Assembly (NCBI RefSeq): GCF_023073315.1
Contig: NZ_JADPJH010000010.1
Coordinates: 186,001-250,000 of the forward strand
Source of the DNA: Bradyrhizobium sp. 1
Lineage (GTDB): Bacteria; Pseudomonadota; Alphaproteobacteria; Rhizobiales; Xanthobacteraceae
DNA length: 64,000 nt
Direction: 5' to 3'
The translations under genes were made by a program, and so were the position numbers. Under the pieces are notes generated by a model, which saw only the letters and a program-made list of their open reading frames with translations, made no database searches and was not told the origin of the DNA. The stretch's first letter is position 1, and every line of letters starts with the position of its first letter. Of the stretch, positions 1 to 9,357 are shown piece after piece.

Positions 1-382
1 CAAGCCGACTTGATCGTTGAACCGATTATGCGTCCGCGTAACCGGACCCGACAAGGTGCACAAGCTGGACCTTCGGCGAGCCGCTCGCCATGCGGAGAAT
101 CAAGCCGCACGGGCAGGCTGTCGCAAATCTGAAACAGGCTGAAAGGCAGCTTTCGGCTCTTTACCCAATCTTGGGAATAGCACGGCGCAGAGCCCCATGC
201 GCCCCTCGGAGGTATTTAGGAACCGCTTCTCACCGATTCGGGACTCGCAATACGGTTCGGAACACCCTAAGTGGCTAACCCGGGTCCCCAGAGACTGTCC
301 AAGAGACCCTCAAAGAGACCCTTGGAACAAAAATCAGAACAGCGGCATTGATCGATAACAGGCAGGGCTAAGGCTTAAGACT
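1..382. other. Left-edge intergenic region, no gene seen
   Basis: I see no convincing gene here. The only open frame (90-278, plus) has no ribosome-binding site and an arginine-rich, shadow-like composition. Just before the topoisomerase gene there is a short imperfect direct repeat of an 11-12 base unit (about 300-322, CAAGAGACCCT followed by CAAAGAGACCCT). Confidence 0.6.
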
Positions 383-1552
383 ATGATGGATCAGCAGAAT
401 CTCGGGACGATACGGCCCGCTTCAGCCGATCCTGCCGCTATTGCGCTGGCCAAAGCCCTCGGACAATGGCCGAAACCGGCCGGTTCCAGCCGTCCCAGCC
501 CGAAAAAGGTCTTCGACACGGCGCCCGCGGCGACGGTCGAGGCGCTCGCCAAAGAGCTGGGCCTGCGGCTCGGCGATCAGAACGAGCTGAAGATCCGCCG
601 TATCAAACGCGGCAAGGGCTATTCCTTCGTCCGTCCCAACGGTGCCCATATCCGCGACGCCCGTACCATTCGCCGCCTCCACGCCATGGCGGTGCCGCCG
701 GCCTATCGCGAGGTGCGCTACTCCGCCGATCCGAGCACGCATCTCCAGGCGGTGGGACGCGATGCCGCGGGCCGGCTGCAATATCGCTATCACGCCGACT
801 GGGAGAAGGTCCGCGAGCACCGCAAGGCGCATCGCCTGGAAAAGCTCGTCGGCGCGCTGCCAAAGATCCGGCGCAAGGTTTCGGCGTTCCTGTCGGCGGA
901 CGAACCGACGCGCGAATTCGCGCTCTCGGCGGTGATCGAGCTGATCGCGCGTACCGCGATCCGCCCCGGCAATGAATCCTACGCCCGCCTCAACGGCACC
1001 CGCGGCGCGACCACGCTGCTGAAGTCGAACGTGACGCTCGAAGACGATTCCTTCGTGCTGACCTTCAAGGCGAAGGGCGGCAAGGCGGTGCGCAAGGAAT
1101 GCGACGCGGCCAAGCTGGTGCGCGCCATCGGCATTTTAAACGGCGTTCCCGGCAAACGGATGTTCCAGTACCGCGATGCCTACGGCATCGTGCGCGCGGT
1201 CAGCACCACGCAGGTGAATGCGTTCCTGCGTGAGATCGCCGGCATCAAGATTTCGCTGAAGGATTTCCGTACGCTGATGGCGTCCGCTGTCGTCGTGGAA
1301 TCGTTGTCGCGGATCACGCCGGCGGTCAGCCAGCGCGGCCGCAAGAAGCAGGTGCTGGAGGCGATCCGCGCCGCGGCGGACAAGCTCTCCAATACGCCGG
1401 CGATCTGCCGCAAGAGCTACGTCCACGACACCATCGTCACCGCCTTCGAGGACGGCATCCTGGAGCGCTTCGCCGCGACGATGAAGGGCCAGCGCTCGCA
1501 GGCGCGGCGCGAGCAGCTGTTGCAGCAGGTGGTGGCGACCGCGGCGGTGTAA
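383..1552 (+). CDS. DNA topoisomerase IB, poxvirus/bacterial type
   Basis: The 389-residue product is a type IB topoisomerase, which relaxes supercoiled DNA by nicking one strand through a 3'-phosphotyrosyl intermediate in the cytoplasm. The N-terminal DNA-clamp region contains GRDAAGRLQYRYH (about 125-137). The catalytic region contains RPGNESY (about 194-200), KDFRT (about 293-297) and the C-terminal ICRKSYVH motif, whose Tyr346 is the expected nucleophile. An Asn-Thr-Pro stretch precedes it, as in bacterial members. Two ATG codons lie in tandem at the start; upstream AAGG is only a weak ribosome-binding site. The length is normal for the bacterial family. It stands alone, convergent with the minus-strand gene ending at 1566. 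Bacterial TopIB is usually non-essential. Confidence 0.93.
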   Translation: MMDQQNLGTIRPASADPAAIALAKALGQWPKPAGSSRPSPKKVFDTAPAATVEALAKELGLRLGDQNELKIRRIKRGKGYSFVRPNGAHIRDARTIRRLHAMAVPPAYREVRYSADPSTHLQAVGRDAAGRLQYRYHADWEKVREHRKAHRLEKLVGALPKIRRKVSAFLSADEPTREFALSAVIELIARTAIRPGNESYARLNGTRGATTLLKSNVTLEDDSFVLTFKAKGGKAVRKECDAAKLVRAIGILNGVPGKRMFQYRDAYGIVRAVSTTQVNAFLREIAGIKISLKDFRTLMASAVVVESLSRITPAVSQRGRKKQVLEAIRAAADKLSNTPAICRKSYVHDTIVTAFEDGILERFAATMKGQRSQARREQLLQQVVATAAV

Positions 1553-1565
1553 CCGTAGCAATTCG

Positions 1566-2021
1566 CTACATCTTGTCCGAAACACCCCTGTCCGGACCGG
1601 GATCGCTGCCCGCCGCTGCACTCGTGAGCCGACCCAGATAGTGCGCCCATCCTGTCGCGTGCGCGGCCGCCTGTTCTTCGGTCGGCAGCCCGCTGTGGGT
1701 CATGCGCAGCAGCGTGCCGCCGTCGCGCTCGATCAGGTCGATCTCGACCAGGCTCGAGCCGGGCGGCACCTCCTGACCGCCCTCCCATCCGAATGTGTAA
1801 GCGAGGCGATGCACCGGCACGACCTCGCGGAAGGCGCCGCGGGCAACGCCGCCACGCGGGCCGACTCCTTTGAGCAGATAAAGCCCGCCGGGATGCGGCT
1901 CCGTGGTCGCATCCGAGCCCATCCAGCTCAGGATTTTCTCGGGGTCGGTCAAATAGGCGAAAACGGTGGCACGCGGGGCTGCGATCTGGGTCTCGCGTTG
2001 CACTTTGAACGGCTCGATCAT
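1566..2021 (-). CDS. SRPBCC / AHSA1-like (START fold) protein
   Basis: This 151-residue protein looks like an activator-of-Hsp90-homologue-1-like (AHSA1) member of the SRPBCC superfamily, small helix-grip proteins with a hydrophobic ligand cavity. Family hallmarks are the opening strand (VQRETQIAAPRATVFAYLTD), a Trp after the first helices (ILSWMG), a GG-containing strand (HPGGLY) and a closing helix with a Gly-Trp pair (ATGWAHYLGRL). The ligand and role are not known. It overlaps nothing, converges with the topoisomerase gene and is divergent from the cyclase gene, with about 100 bases between them. The C-terminal 20 residues are polar and probably disordered. It has no signal peptide. Confidence 0.8.
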   Translation of the reverse strand: MIEPFKVQRETQIAAPRATVFAYLTDPEKILSWMGSDATTEPHPGGLYLLKGVGPRGGVARGAFREVVPVHRLAYTFGWEGGQEVPPGSSLVEIDLIERDGGTLLRMTHSGLPTEEQAAAHATGWAHYLGRLTSAAAGSDPGPDRGVSDKM

Positions 2022-2122
2022 CGGCGATCATCCCTTCGCTGACACAGGCACATGGCGGCGCCAAAGCAGGGCGTCAAGGATTGCCCGTGACAAAGACGGT
2101 CCACCTTCGCCATCATCGGGTC

Positions 2123-3217
2123 ATGCAACTCTCCCCGACCCTCGCCTGGCTGGTCGATGCCGCCTCCGATAGTTCCGGGGCCGACCGCCTGCTCGCGGAA
2201 CTCGGCGCACATCTGGTCGCCGACGGCGTGCCGCTTGCGGCAGGCAGCCTGACATTGGAAGTGCCGCATCCGCTGATCGCGAAGCGGACCTGGCTGTGGC
2301 GTGCGGACAACGGCCGGGTGATCGAAGCGCTCGGCTTCGCGCCGGGCGGCCTTTCGCCCGACCCGCCCAACGATGCCGGCCGTCGCTGGCTGCGCGACAT
2401 CGCAGGCGGCGAGGTGCACGAAGATGCCGTCGGACGGCCCGATGGGCCGCTGCTCGGCTGGATCGGGCCGCGTCCGTTCACCGCAGACGAAACCGAACAA
2501 TTACGTCAGGCCGCACGCTTTGCCGCGACACCGCTTGCTGTGCTCGCTGCACGCGCCACGTTGCGGGCGACACTCGATGCCTATCTCGGCAAGCGCAGCG
2601 CGGAGCGTGTGCTGGCGGCACCGCTCCGACGTGATCTCGGCGAGACCATTCAGGCCGCGTTGCTCTATGCAGATTTGCGCGGCTTCACGACCTTGTCCGA
2701 AACCACCCCACCCGCCCAGGTCATCGCGGCGCTCGATGCCTGGTTCGATCGCATCGCGGGTGCCGTTCACGCCTTCGGCGGCGAAGTGCTGAAATTCATC
2801 GGTGACGGTGTGCTCGCGATCTTTCCGGTGGTCGAGGCGTCACCGCGCCGTGCATGCGAGGCGGCTCTGCGTGCGGCAGGCGCGGCCGAAGCCGGGATGG
2901 CGTATCTCAACGCGGAGCGTGGCGCGCAAGGATTGCCGCCGCTGTCTTTCGGTGCGGCGCTTCATCTCGGCGAAATGCTCTGGGGCAATATCGGCGCCGC
3001 CAACCGGCTCGACTTCACGGCGATCGGTCCCGCCGTCAATCTCGTCAGCCGGCTCGAGGGATTGTGCAAGCCGCTCGGCAGGACGGTGCTGGTGTCGGGC
3101 GCGCTCGCGGCAGAGACGGAGATGCCGCTCGTCGCGCTCGGACCGCATTCGCTGCGCGGCATTGCCGCGCCGTGCGAGGTGTTTGCATTGTCCGAGCTGA
3201 AAGCCCGGATATCGTAG
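2123..3217 (+). CDS. Class III adenylate/guanylate cyclase
   Basis: The C-terminal half (about residues 180-350) is a class III nucleotide cyclase catalytic domain. The metal-binding aspartates are in ADLRGFT (about 183-189) and GDGVLAIF (about 227-234). The transition-state Asn/Arg pair is in GPAVNLVSRLE. The lysine in EVLKFIGDG and the aspartate in LDFTAIG fit ATP rather than GTP as substrate. The N-terminal 150 residues match nothing I recognise and may be a sensory domain; there is no transmembrane segment, so the enzyme should be cytoplasmic. I prefer ATG 2123; a TTG in frame at 2081 would add 14 residues of poor composition. It runs alone on the plus strand. A second cyclase lies at 23917-25326. 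Confidence 0.9.
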   Translation: MQLSPTLAWLVDAASDSSGADRLLAELGAHLVADGVPLAAGSLTLEVPHPLIAKRTWLWRADNGRVIEALGFAPGGLSPDPPNDAGRRWLRDIAGGEVHEDAVGRPDGPLLGWIGPRPFTADETEQLRQAARFAATPLAVLAARATLRATLDAYLGKRSAERVLAAPLRRDLGETIQAALLYADLRGFTTLSETTPPAQVIAALDAWFDRIAGAVHAFGGEVLKFIGDGVLAIFPVVEASPRRACEAALRAAGAAEAGMAYLNAERGAQGLPPLSFGAALHLGEMLWGNIGAANRLDFTAIGPAVNLVSRLEGLCKPLGRTVLVSGALAAETEMPLVALGPHSLRGIAAPCEVFALSELKARIS

Positions 3218-3287
3218 CCCGCACGAGCGTAGCGACATGCGGGGTCGCCGCAGCAGTCCCCGATATCGCTTCGCCCATCCGGGCTAC
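3214..3287. repeat. Palindromic intergenic element
   Basis: The element begins inside the cyclase stop codon and is bounded by GTAGCCCG (3214) and CGGGCTAC (ending 3287), with GC-rich sub-palindromes inside. It lies between convergent genes, so it may help end transcription. It resembles the dispersed palindromes common in Bradyrhizobium, but no second copy is obvious in this window. Confidence 0.6.
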
Positions 3288-3296
3288 GGCAGCTTC

Positions 3297-3710
3297 CTAA
3301 ACCCCGCCCATCTTGCAGACGAGCTTCCACTCTTCCGCCGTTACCGGCTGCACCGACAGGCGCGAATATTTCACCAGCGCCATGTCGGCGAGCTTCTTGT
3401 CGGCCTTGATCGCGGCCATCGTCACCGGCGTCTTCAGCGGCTTGTCGGCCTTGATGTCGACGCAGACGAATTTCTCGGTCTTGTCGGTCGGATCGGGGTA
3501 GGCCTCCTTGATGATCTCGGCGATGCCGACGATCTCTTTACCTTCGTTGGAGTGATAGAAGAACGCCTTGTCGCCCTTCTTCATATTCACGAGGTTGATG
3601 CGCGCGGTGTAATTGCGCACGCCCGTCCAGGCTTCGCCCTTGGCGCCCTTCGCCACCTGCTGGTCCCAGGACCACACCGATGGTTCGGATTTCACCAGCC
3701 AGTAGTTCAT
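3297..3710 (-). CDS. EVE domain-containing protein
   Basis: The product (137 residues) is an EVE-domain protein, a PUA/YTH-like fold proposed to bind modified nucleobases. The N-terminus MNYWLVKSEPSVWSWD is the family signature and fixes the start at ATG 3710, preceded by GGGGCAGG. Further landmarks are GVRNYTARINL, KGDKAFFYHSN and the C-terminal SVQPVTAEEW. The domain fills the entire protein, which is the usual length for single-domain proteobacterial members. It is a lone minus-strand gene; a strong hairpin (3768-3794) separates it from the esterase gene upstream on the same strand. The cellular substrate is not known. Confidence 0.92.
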   Translation of the reverse strand: MNYWLVKSEPSVWSWDQQVAKGAKGEAWTGVRNYTARINLVNMKKGDKAFFYHSNEGKEIVGIAEIIKEAYPDPTDKTEKFVCVDIKADKPLKTPVTMAAIKADKKLADMALVKYSRLSVQPVTAEEWKLVCKMGGV

Positions 3711-3767
3711 CGCAACCTGCCCCAATCTCGGAACCGCCATCCGCGTGCCGCGATGTTATAGCGGCAC

Positions 3768-3794
3768 GGCTGCCCGCGACAAGCGCGGGCAGCC
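3768..3794 (-). terminator. Hairpin downstream of the esterase gene
   Basis: A perfect 11-bp stem (GGCTGCCCGCG / CGCGGGCAGCC) with the loop ACAAG follows the minus-strand esterase gene (stop at 3812). No T-tract is obvious, so termination is inferred from position. The ACAAG loop recurs in other GC-rich intergenic hairpins of the window. Confidence 0.55.
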
Positions 3795-3811
3795 GATATC
3801 CATTGCGGGAC

Positions 3812-4927
3812 TCACTCCTTCAGATACCGATCGAAGAACTTTGCGATGTCGGTGAAAGCTTCTTTCGTCTCCGGCGCATTGATATTGAACTGGTACTGCG
3901 CGTGAGACTGCCCCTCATAGACATTGAGATCGGCAATCACACCGGCGCGGCGCAATTTGCGATGCGTGCGAACCGTGTTGCTGAGGAACAGGTCGCGCGT
4001 ACCCGATGTCAGGATGGTCGGCGGAAAGCCTTTGAAGTCGCCATAGATCGGCGAGATATAGGGCGTCTTCAGGTCTGTCCCGTTGGCGTAGAGCTTTGCG
4101 GCGCGGCCGAGCCAGCCGTCCCAGGTCACCAGCACGTTGTCGACCCACTCATTGCTGGCATAGGTGTCGCCGAGCTTGTCGATATCGGACCATGGCGTGC
4201 CCGGCGCGATCGCCGCCGGCTTTGGCAGCTTCTCGTCCCTGGCCCGCAGCACCATGGCCAGTGTCATCGCGCCGCCGGTCGACGTGCCGAAGATCGCCAT
4301 CCGGCGCGAATCGTTGGTCTTGGTGACTTCCTTCCAGACCGCCATCGCATCATCCATCGCGGCGGGATAGGGGAAATCGGGCGGCATGCGGTAGTCGACC
4401 GAGATCACCTTGAAGCCGCCAAAGCCCGCCATCATGATCGCTTCCGGCAACGCGGCTTCGCCGGGCCCGAACACATAGCCGCCGCCATGCACATGGACCA
4501 GAAGGCGTCGTCGATTCTCCGGCGGGATCTTGTTCGGCGTGACGATGAAGCAATGCACGCCCGCGATCTTGGTTTCCTCGACCTTGACGCCGAGCTTCTC
4601 CTTCATCGCGGGAAGGCCGGCGATTGACAGTTTTGCGCGGCGATCGATCAGCTCCTTCCATTCCGCAGGAGTCTTCGGGTCCGCATTGAAATGCGGCGGA
4701 AACGGCGCGCCGATGATGGCCTGCATGTCGGAGCTGACATCATTCGAAGGATTGGTGATCGACTTGAGGGGTGCGACCCGCTTGCCGTTGTCGGCATTGG
4801 CCGCCGCCTCGCTCTTGGCGAGCTCGTCATAAGATAGTGCGGCCTCGGCGCGAACGGCGGTGGGTCCTGTGATGGCGGCAAGCGTGGCGATGGCGATCAA
4901 AACGATCGCGCGATGCGGTTTGCGCAT
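3812..4927 (-). CDS. Secreted alpha/beta hydrolase, HSL-type esterase
   Basis: This 371-residue protein is an alpha/beta hydrolase of the hormone-sensitive-lipase-like family (family IV), expected to hydrolyse short-chain carboxyl esters. It begins with a Sec signal peptide (about residues 1-27, RKPHRAIVLIAIATLAAI). It carries the oxyanion motif HGGGYVFG, the nucleophile elbow GTSTGG (serine in the centre) and a probable catalytic histidine in EGQSHAQYQF near the C-terminus. The ATG at 4927 is preceded by AGGGGA at good spacing. It is transcribed alone, with a GC-rich hairpin after its stop. Secretion makes it a periplasmic or extracellular enzyme; the substrate cannot be deduced. Confidence 0.9.
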   Translation of the reverse strand: MRKPHRAIVLIAIATLAAITGPTAVRAEAALSYDELAKSEAAANADNGKRVAPLKSITNPSNDVSSDMQAIIGAPFPPHFNADPKTPAEWKELIDRRAKLSIAGLPAMKEKLGVKVEETKIAGVHCFIVTPNKIPPENRRRLLVHVHGGGYVFGPGEAALPEAIMMAGFGGFKVISVDYRMPPDFPYPAAMDDAMAVWKEVTKTNDSRRMAIFGTSTGGAMTLAMVLRARDEKLPKPAAIAPGTPWSDIDKLGDTYASNEWVDNVLVTWDGWLGRAAKLYANGTDLKTPYISPIYGDFKGFPPTILTSGTRDLFLSNTVRTHRKLRRAGVIADLNVYEGQSHAQYQFNINAPETKEAFTDIAKFFDRYLKE

Positions 4928-5035
4928 GCGTTTTCCCCTGGATCCGTTTCATTATTGTTGGACCGGGATCCTGCGGTGTGCCGCTAGGCTAGAGCAACGT
5001 GCAAGGCTCGTGAAGTACTGCCGCGGGGAGCGCGG

Positions 5036-6016
5036 CTATTCCTCGGCCTTGAACGGCCGGGTCAGCAGCCCTTCGATCGCGGCGTTAATCGTCAATCTGC
5101 CGTCCAGGATGGCGGCCACCGCTTGCGAGACCGGCATGTCGACGTTCTGTGCGGTCGCGAGCTCGACCAGAACCGGTGCGGTGAAAGCACCTTCCGCAAG
5201 CTTGCCCGCCGGCGCAGCCTCGCCGCGACCGAGCGCGATCCCGAGCGCGAAGTTCCGCGATTGCGCGGTCGAGCAACTCAGCAGCAGGTCGCCAAGGCCG
5301 GACAGGCCCGACAGCGTTTCCGTGCGCGCGCCGCAGGCACGGCCGAGCCGCGCCAGCTCACTGAAGCCGCGCGTGGTCAGCGCGGCAAGCGCGGAAGCGC
5401 CGAGGTTACGGCCGACCACAATGCCGGCGGCAATCGCCAGCACATTCTTGGCCGCGCCGCCGATCTCGACGCCGCGGACATCCGTCGTGTGATAGGGCCG
5501 GAAGGTTGCCGAGCCCAGCGCCCGCACCAGGTCGCTCGCGAGCGCTTCATCCTTCGCCGCCAGCGTCACCGCGGTTGGCAGACCGCGCGCGACATCGTTG
5601 GCGAAGCTCGGGCCCGACAGGATCGCCGGCAGCGCGTGAGAAGCGGCCTCCGCGATCACGTCGGTCATGAATTTGTGGGTGCCGTGCTCGATGCCCTTGG
5701 CGCAGGCAACGACAGGCGTCGGGCTTGCCATGTGCGAGGCCAGCATGTTGACGGCGGCGCGCAGATGCTGCGCTGGCGTTGCGATCAGCAGCATGTCCGC
5801 GCGCGCGGCGAGCGCGAGATCGCTGGTCACGACAATCTCCGGCGCCAGTCGCACGCCGGGCAGCCGCGGATTGTCGCGGGTCGAAGCGACGCGCGTGGCA
5901 TGTTCGGCATTGCGCGCCCACAGCGTCACGTTCCGTCCCGCCCGCGCCGCCACCGTCGCCAGCGCCGTGCCCCAGGCCCCCGCACCGATCACCGCGACGG
6001 ATTGGAACGCGGTCAT
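5036..6016 (-). CDS. gpsA: Glycerol-3-phosphate dehydrogenase [NAD(P)+]
   Basis: GpsA reduces dihydroxyacetone phosphate to sn-glycerol 3-phosphate, the backbone of membrane phospholipids. The start at ATG 6016 places the NAD(P)-binding glycine motif [10 protein letters not shown] at residues 10-19. The frame extends upstream to 6148, but that part only shadows tsaD. Other signatures are [13 protein letters not shown] with the catalytic Lys, and [16 protein letters not shown]. The length, 326 residues, is typical. It follows tsaD with a 2-base gap, so the two are almost certainly co-transcribed; this tsaD-gpsA order is common in alphaproteobacteria. The enzyme is cytoplasmic. Confidence 0.97.
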   Translation of the reverse strand: MTAFQSVAVIGAGAWGTALATVAARAGRNVTLWARNAEHATRVASTRDNPRLPGVRLAPEIVVTSDLALAARADMLLIATPAQHLRAAVNMLASHMASPTPVVACAKGIEHGTHKFMTDVIAEAASHALPAILSGPSFANDVARGLPTAVTLAAKDEALASDLVRALGSATFRPYHTTDVRGVEIGGAAKNVLAIAAGIVVGRNLGASALAALTTRGFSELARLGRACGARTETLSGLSGLGDLLLSCSTAQSRNFALGIALGRGEAAPAGKLAEGAFTAPVLVELATAQNVDMPVSQAVAAILDGRLTINAAIEGLLTRPFKAEE

Positions 6017-6018
6017 GG

Positions 6019-7110
6019 CTAGTATCCCGCCCGCGTCTTGCCGTAGCCAGCAGGCGCAGTCGCGTTGGCATCGAGCAGCCAGCGCGCACGGGGCTGGGCT
6101 TCCATCGTATCGGTGAGGCCGAGCGCAAGACGTTCGGCGCCGGCCCAAGCGATCATCGCGCCGTTGTCGGTACAGAGTGCCGGCGGCGGCATGATCAGTT
6201 GCGTCTGCGCCTGCTTGGCAACGTCGTCCAGCGCGCCGCGGATTGCCTGGTTGGCGGCGACGCCGCCGGCAGCCACCAGCGCATGCGGTGCGCCGAACCG
6301 CTCGCGGAAAAGCCGCAGGCCGACTCTCAGCCGGTCAGCCGTCGAATCCAGCACGGCAGCCTGGAAGCTCGCGCAGAGATCACTGATGTCCTGCGGCGTG
6401 ATCTCAACCAGCCGGCTCGCCTCGGTGCGGACCGCGGTCTTCAATCCCGACAGGGAGAAATTGGCATCGGGGCGGCCCTGCATCGGCCGCGGAAGCGCAA
6501 AGCGCGTGGCATCGCCGTTTGCCGCCGCGCGCTCGACCTGCGGACCGCCGGGATAGGGCAATCCCAGCATCTTCGCGACCTTGTCGAAGGCCTCGCCGAT
6601 GGCATCATCGACGGTGGTGCCGAGCCGCACATACTGGCCGACGCCGGTGACCGCGACGATCTGGGTATGGCCGCCAGAAGCGAGAAAGAGGCAGTAGGGA
6701 AACTCGATGCCGTCGGTGAGGCGCGGGGTCAGCGCATGCGCCTCTAGATGGTTCACCGCGATCAGCGGCGTGTCGTGCACCATCGCGATCGCCTTTGCGG
6801 TGGTGAGACCGACGATGACGCCCCCGATCAGCCCCGGCCCCGCAGCCGCTGCGACACCGCTGAGCTGGGCATAGTCGATGCCGGCCTCGTGCATGGCACG
6901 GTCGATGATGCCGTCGAGCACGTCGACATGCGCGCGAGCGGCGATCTCCGGCACTACGCCACCGAAGCGGGCATGCTCCTCGATCTGGGACCGCACGATG
7001 TTGGACAGGATCTTGCCGCTGCCGTCAGGCGCGCGCTCGATCACGGCCGCGGCGGTCTCGTCGCAGGTGGTTTCGATGCCCAATACCAGCATTGGCGAAT
7101 TGTTATCCAA
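6019..7110 (-). CDS. tsaD: tRNA N6-adenosine threonylcarbamoyltransferase TsaD
   Basis: TsaD transfers the threonylcarbamoyl group to A37 of ANN-decoding tRNAs (t6A), working with TsaB, TsaE and TsaC. The N-terminus [14 protein letters not shown], the metal-binding HLEAH (about 121-125), ASGGHTQI and the C-terminal [10 protein letters not shown] are diagnostic. The frame starts at a TTG (7110) with GAGAAGGG upstream; ATG 7092, giving [12 protein letters not shown], is the alternative start and lacks a good ribosome-binding site. The length of about 360 residues is normal. It is the first gene of a minus-strand pair with gpsA and is divergent from hemD. In many alphaproteobacteria hemC lies between these divergent genes, but here it is missing. 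Confidence 0.97.
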   Translation of the reverse strand: MDNNSPMLVLGIETTCDETAAAVIERAPDGSGKILSNIVRSQIEEHARFGGVVPEIAARAHVDVLDGIIDRAMHEAGIDYAQLSGVAAAAGPGLIGGVIVGLTTAKAIAMVHDTPLIAVNHLEAHALTPRLTDGIEFPYCLFLASGGHTQIVAVTGVGQYVRLGTTVDDAIGEAFDKVAKMLGLPYPGGPQVERAAANGDATRFALPRPMQGRPDANFSLSGLKTAVRTEASRLVEITPQDISDLCASFQAAVLDSTADRLRVGLRLFRERFGAPHALVAAGGVAANQAIRGALDDVAKQAQTQLIMPPPALCTDNGAMIAWAGAERLALGLTDTMEAQPRARWLLDANATAPAGYGKTRAGY

Positions 7111-7246
7111 TTTGCGCCCTTCTCACCCCCTTGCGCTCATCCGCAAAGCAGAGTTCTGGTACGTCCGGTAGCATTCCGGGGTCGGCTTGCGCAATCGTCA
7201 CGCATAACCGTCCTCGTCAATGCTCACGTGCCCGGGAACACCAGCG

Positions 7247-7993
7247 ATGTCCATTCTTGTCACACGGCCGCATCCCGACAATGAGGCGACAGCGGAAAAT
7301 TTACGCACACGGGGGCATGTGGTGCTGCTCGCGCCGGTGCTCAAGTTCGAGCCGGTCGCTTTCCACGACGAGAGCGAGGTGGGCTACAGCGCCATCATCG
7401 TCACGTCGGCCAATGCGATCCGTGCCGTCGCGCCGCTGTTGCCCGACCTCGATCTGTTGAAGCTGCCGCTGTTTGCGGTCGGCGAACACACTGCAGCGGC
7501 TGCCCGCGATGCCGGCTTTGCCGAAGTGATCGTCGCCGGAGGCGATGCCGCGGCCTTGCGCGACAAGGTCATTCAAAGTGTGCGCGAGAAGGTGCTGAAA
7601 AAGAAGGGCACGCTGCTCTACCTCGCCGGCGCTGATCTGTCGCGCGATCTCGGCGGTGAGCTCGGCGCCGAAGGGTTCAGCGTGGTGACGCAGACGACCT
7701 ATCGCATGGCCCCGGTCAAAATTCTGCCGCGCGACGTCTGCGACGGCTTTGCCGCCCACGGGATCGACGCGGTGCTGCATTACTCCCGGCGCAGCGCGCG
7801 GGCCTTCCTGGAGGCGGCGCGGGACGAAGGTGTCGAAATCTCGGCGCTGGCGATTCCGCAATGCTGCCTGTCCGAGACGGTCGCGGCTGTGCTGCGCGAT
7901 GCCGGCGCGTCGCAGGTTCTGGTGGCCGCGTCGCCGGACGAAAATGCCTTGTTTGGCACCTTGGAGCGTGCTTTGCGCACCCGTTTGGCGTAA
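7247..7993 (+). CDS. hemD: Uroporphyrinogen-III synthase
   Basis: HemD cyclises hydroxymethylbilane with inversion of ring D to give uroporphyrinogen III, the branch point of haem, sirohaem and cobalamin synthesis. The 248-residue protein starts at ATG 7247, preceded by GGGAA. It opens with the typical VTRPHPDNEATAENL segment and also shows IIVTSANAIRAV and LHYSRRSARAFLEAA, all expected of the two-lobed fold; sequence conservation in the family is low. The context, followed by a mitofilin-like gene and hemY, is the standard alphaproteobacterial haem cluster and strengthens the call. The usual upstream partner hemC is absent from the 136-base gap before it. Confidence 0.92.
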   Translation: MSILVTRPHPDNEATAENLRTRGHVVLLAPVLKFEPVAFHDESEVGYSAIIVTSANAIRAVAPLLPDLDLLKLPLFAVGEHTAAAARDAGFAEVIVAGGDAAALRDKVIQSVREKVLKKKGTLLYLAGADLSRDLGGELGAEGFSVVTQTTYRMAPVKILPRDVCDGFAAHGIDAVLHYSRRSARAFLEAARDEGVEISALAIPQCCLSETVAAVLRDAGASQVLVAASPDENALFGTLERALRTRLA

Positions 7994-8058
7994 GAGGTCG
8001 GGCCGAATCCGACGCAATCGGATCCATTTTGGGCATGTAAGTGTGAGGAACCGTCACG

Positions 8059-9321
8059 ATGGCCGACGACAAGCCTGAAGACGTGGGCAAGCCTGAAAAC
8101 GTGGGAATGGCCCCCGAGTCCGGTCGCGCCAAGCGCACCCCGCCCACCATCGACCTCGAGGCGACCGAAGTCTCCACCCAGCCGCAGGATTTGGCGGGCG
8201 AGCCCGAGGCTCAGCACGCGGCCGAGCAGGCTGCGCCTGATCAGGCCGCGGTTGAAGAGACCAAGCCCGAAGACGTCAAGGCCGCGGAAGTCGCGCCCGA
8301 GCCGCCGCCCGCCGAGGAACAGCCGCCCGTCGCGGCCGCAGCTGTATCACCCTGGGTTATCGCTCCGTTGTCTGGCGCCGTTGCAGCGGCGCTCGTGATC
8401 GGAGTCGGCTGGGCGCTGGGCTGGCCCGCGGTGCAAGCACCGCCGGCCGCGCCGCAGGTGACGAGCGCGGCGGTCGACGCACTGAGCGGTCGCGTTGCCG
8501 CCGTCGAAGCCAAGGCCGGCAAACCCGCTGCCGATCCGGCCATGGTGGCGCGGATCGACGCGCTGGAAAAATCAGCGAACGCCCTGCGCGGCGACATCGC
8601 CAATCTGCGCGCGCAGTCCGACAAGACCGCGAGCGCTCTCAACGATACGAACTCCGCGCCGCGAGCGGCGGCACCTGATCTTGTCGCCCTCAACGATCGC
8701 ATTTCGCAACTCGAGCGCGCCAGCAAGACGGAGCGCGCCGAGCTCGTACAGCAGGGCGAGAAGATCGCCGATGCCAGGACGATGGACGACAAGCCGCTGC
8801 GCCACGTGGTGGCGGCGGCCCTGCTCGATGTCGCCGTGCGCCATGGCGACGCTTACGAATCGCAATTGGCAGCGGCACGGTCGCTGGCGACCAAGCCCGA
8901 GGTGCTGAAGCCGCTCGACACATTCGCTTCATCCGGTATCCCGACGCCGGTTGCCTTGAGCCGCGAGCTCCTCAACATCGTGCCGAAATTGTCGCCGCCG
9001 ACGGAGGCTCCGGCCGCCGGTGCCGGCATCGTCGAGCGCCTTCAGGCGGGGGCGTCAAAACTCGTCCGCATCGAGCGCACCGACGGCGTCGGCAATGATC
9101 GCGGTGCGATCGTCGCGCGGGTGACGGCTTTCGCGCTCCGCAACGATTTCGTCGAGGCGCGGCGCGAGTTGAAGACGCTGCCAGATGCCGATCGCGCGCC
9201 GGCACAGGCGTGGCTCGATAAAACCGATGCCCGCGACGCCGCGCTCGCGGCCTCCCGCAAATTCGCCGACGATGCCATGGCGGATCTCGCCAAATCTGGT
9301 TCAGTCAAGCCTGGTCAGTAA
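8059..9321 (+). CDS. Mitofilin (Mic60)-like inner membrane protein
   Basis: The 420-residue product has the layout of alphaproteobacterial Mic60/mitofilin homologues (COG4223). An acidic, Ala/Pro-rich cytoplasmic N-terminus is followed by one membrane helix (about 98-120), a long coiled-coil region (about 145-240) and a C-terminal helical domain. Bacterial Mic60 bends the inner membrane and contacts outer-membrane proteins. The ATG at 8059 follows GAGGAA. Residues 5-16 are a duplicated hexapeptide (KPEDVG / KPENVG), mirrored in the DNA as an 18-base tandem repeat. It lies between hemD and hemY, its conserved place in this order of bacteria, and is probably co-transcribed with both. Confidence 0.88.
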   Translation: MADDKPEDVGKPENVGMAPESGRAKRTPPTIDLEATEVSTQPQDLAGEPEAQHAAEQAAPDQAAVEETKPEDVKAAEVAPEPPPAEEQPPVAAAAVSPWVIAPLSGAVAAALVIGVGWALGWPAVQAPPAAPQVTSAAVDALSGRVAAVEAKAGKPAADPAMVARIDALEKSANALRGDIANLRAQSDKTASALNDTNSAPRAAAPDLVALNDRISQLERASKTERAELVQQGEKIADARTMDDKPLRHVVAAALLDVAVRHGDAYESQLAAARSLATKPEVLKPLDTFASSGIPTPVALSRELLNIVPKLSPPTEAPAAGAGIVERLQAGASKLVRIERTDGVGNDRGAIVARVTAFALRNDFVEARRELKTLPDADRAPAQAWLDKTDARDAALAASRKFADDAMADLAKSGSVKPGQ

Positions 9322-9357
9322 AGGTTCGCGCAACAATCAGCGCGTATAGGAATCGCC

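Noticed and set aside
90..278. 62-aa plus-strand frame at the left edge
   Set aside because: No ribosome-binding site, shadow-like composition and no recognisable domain.
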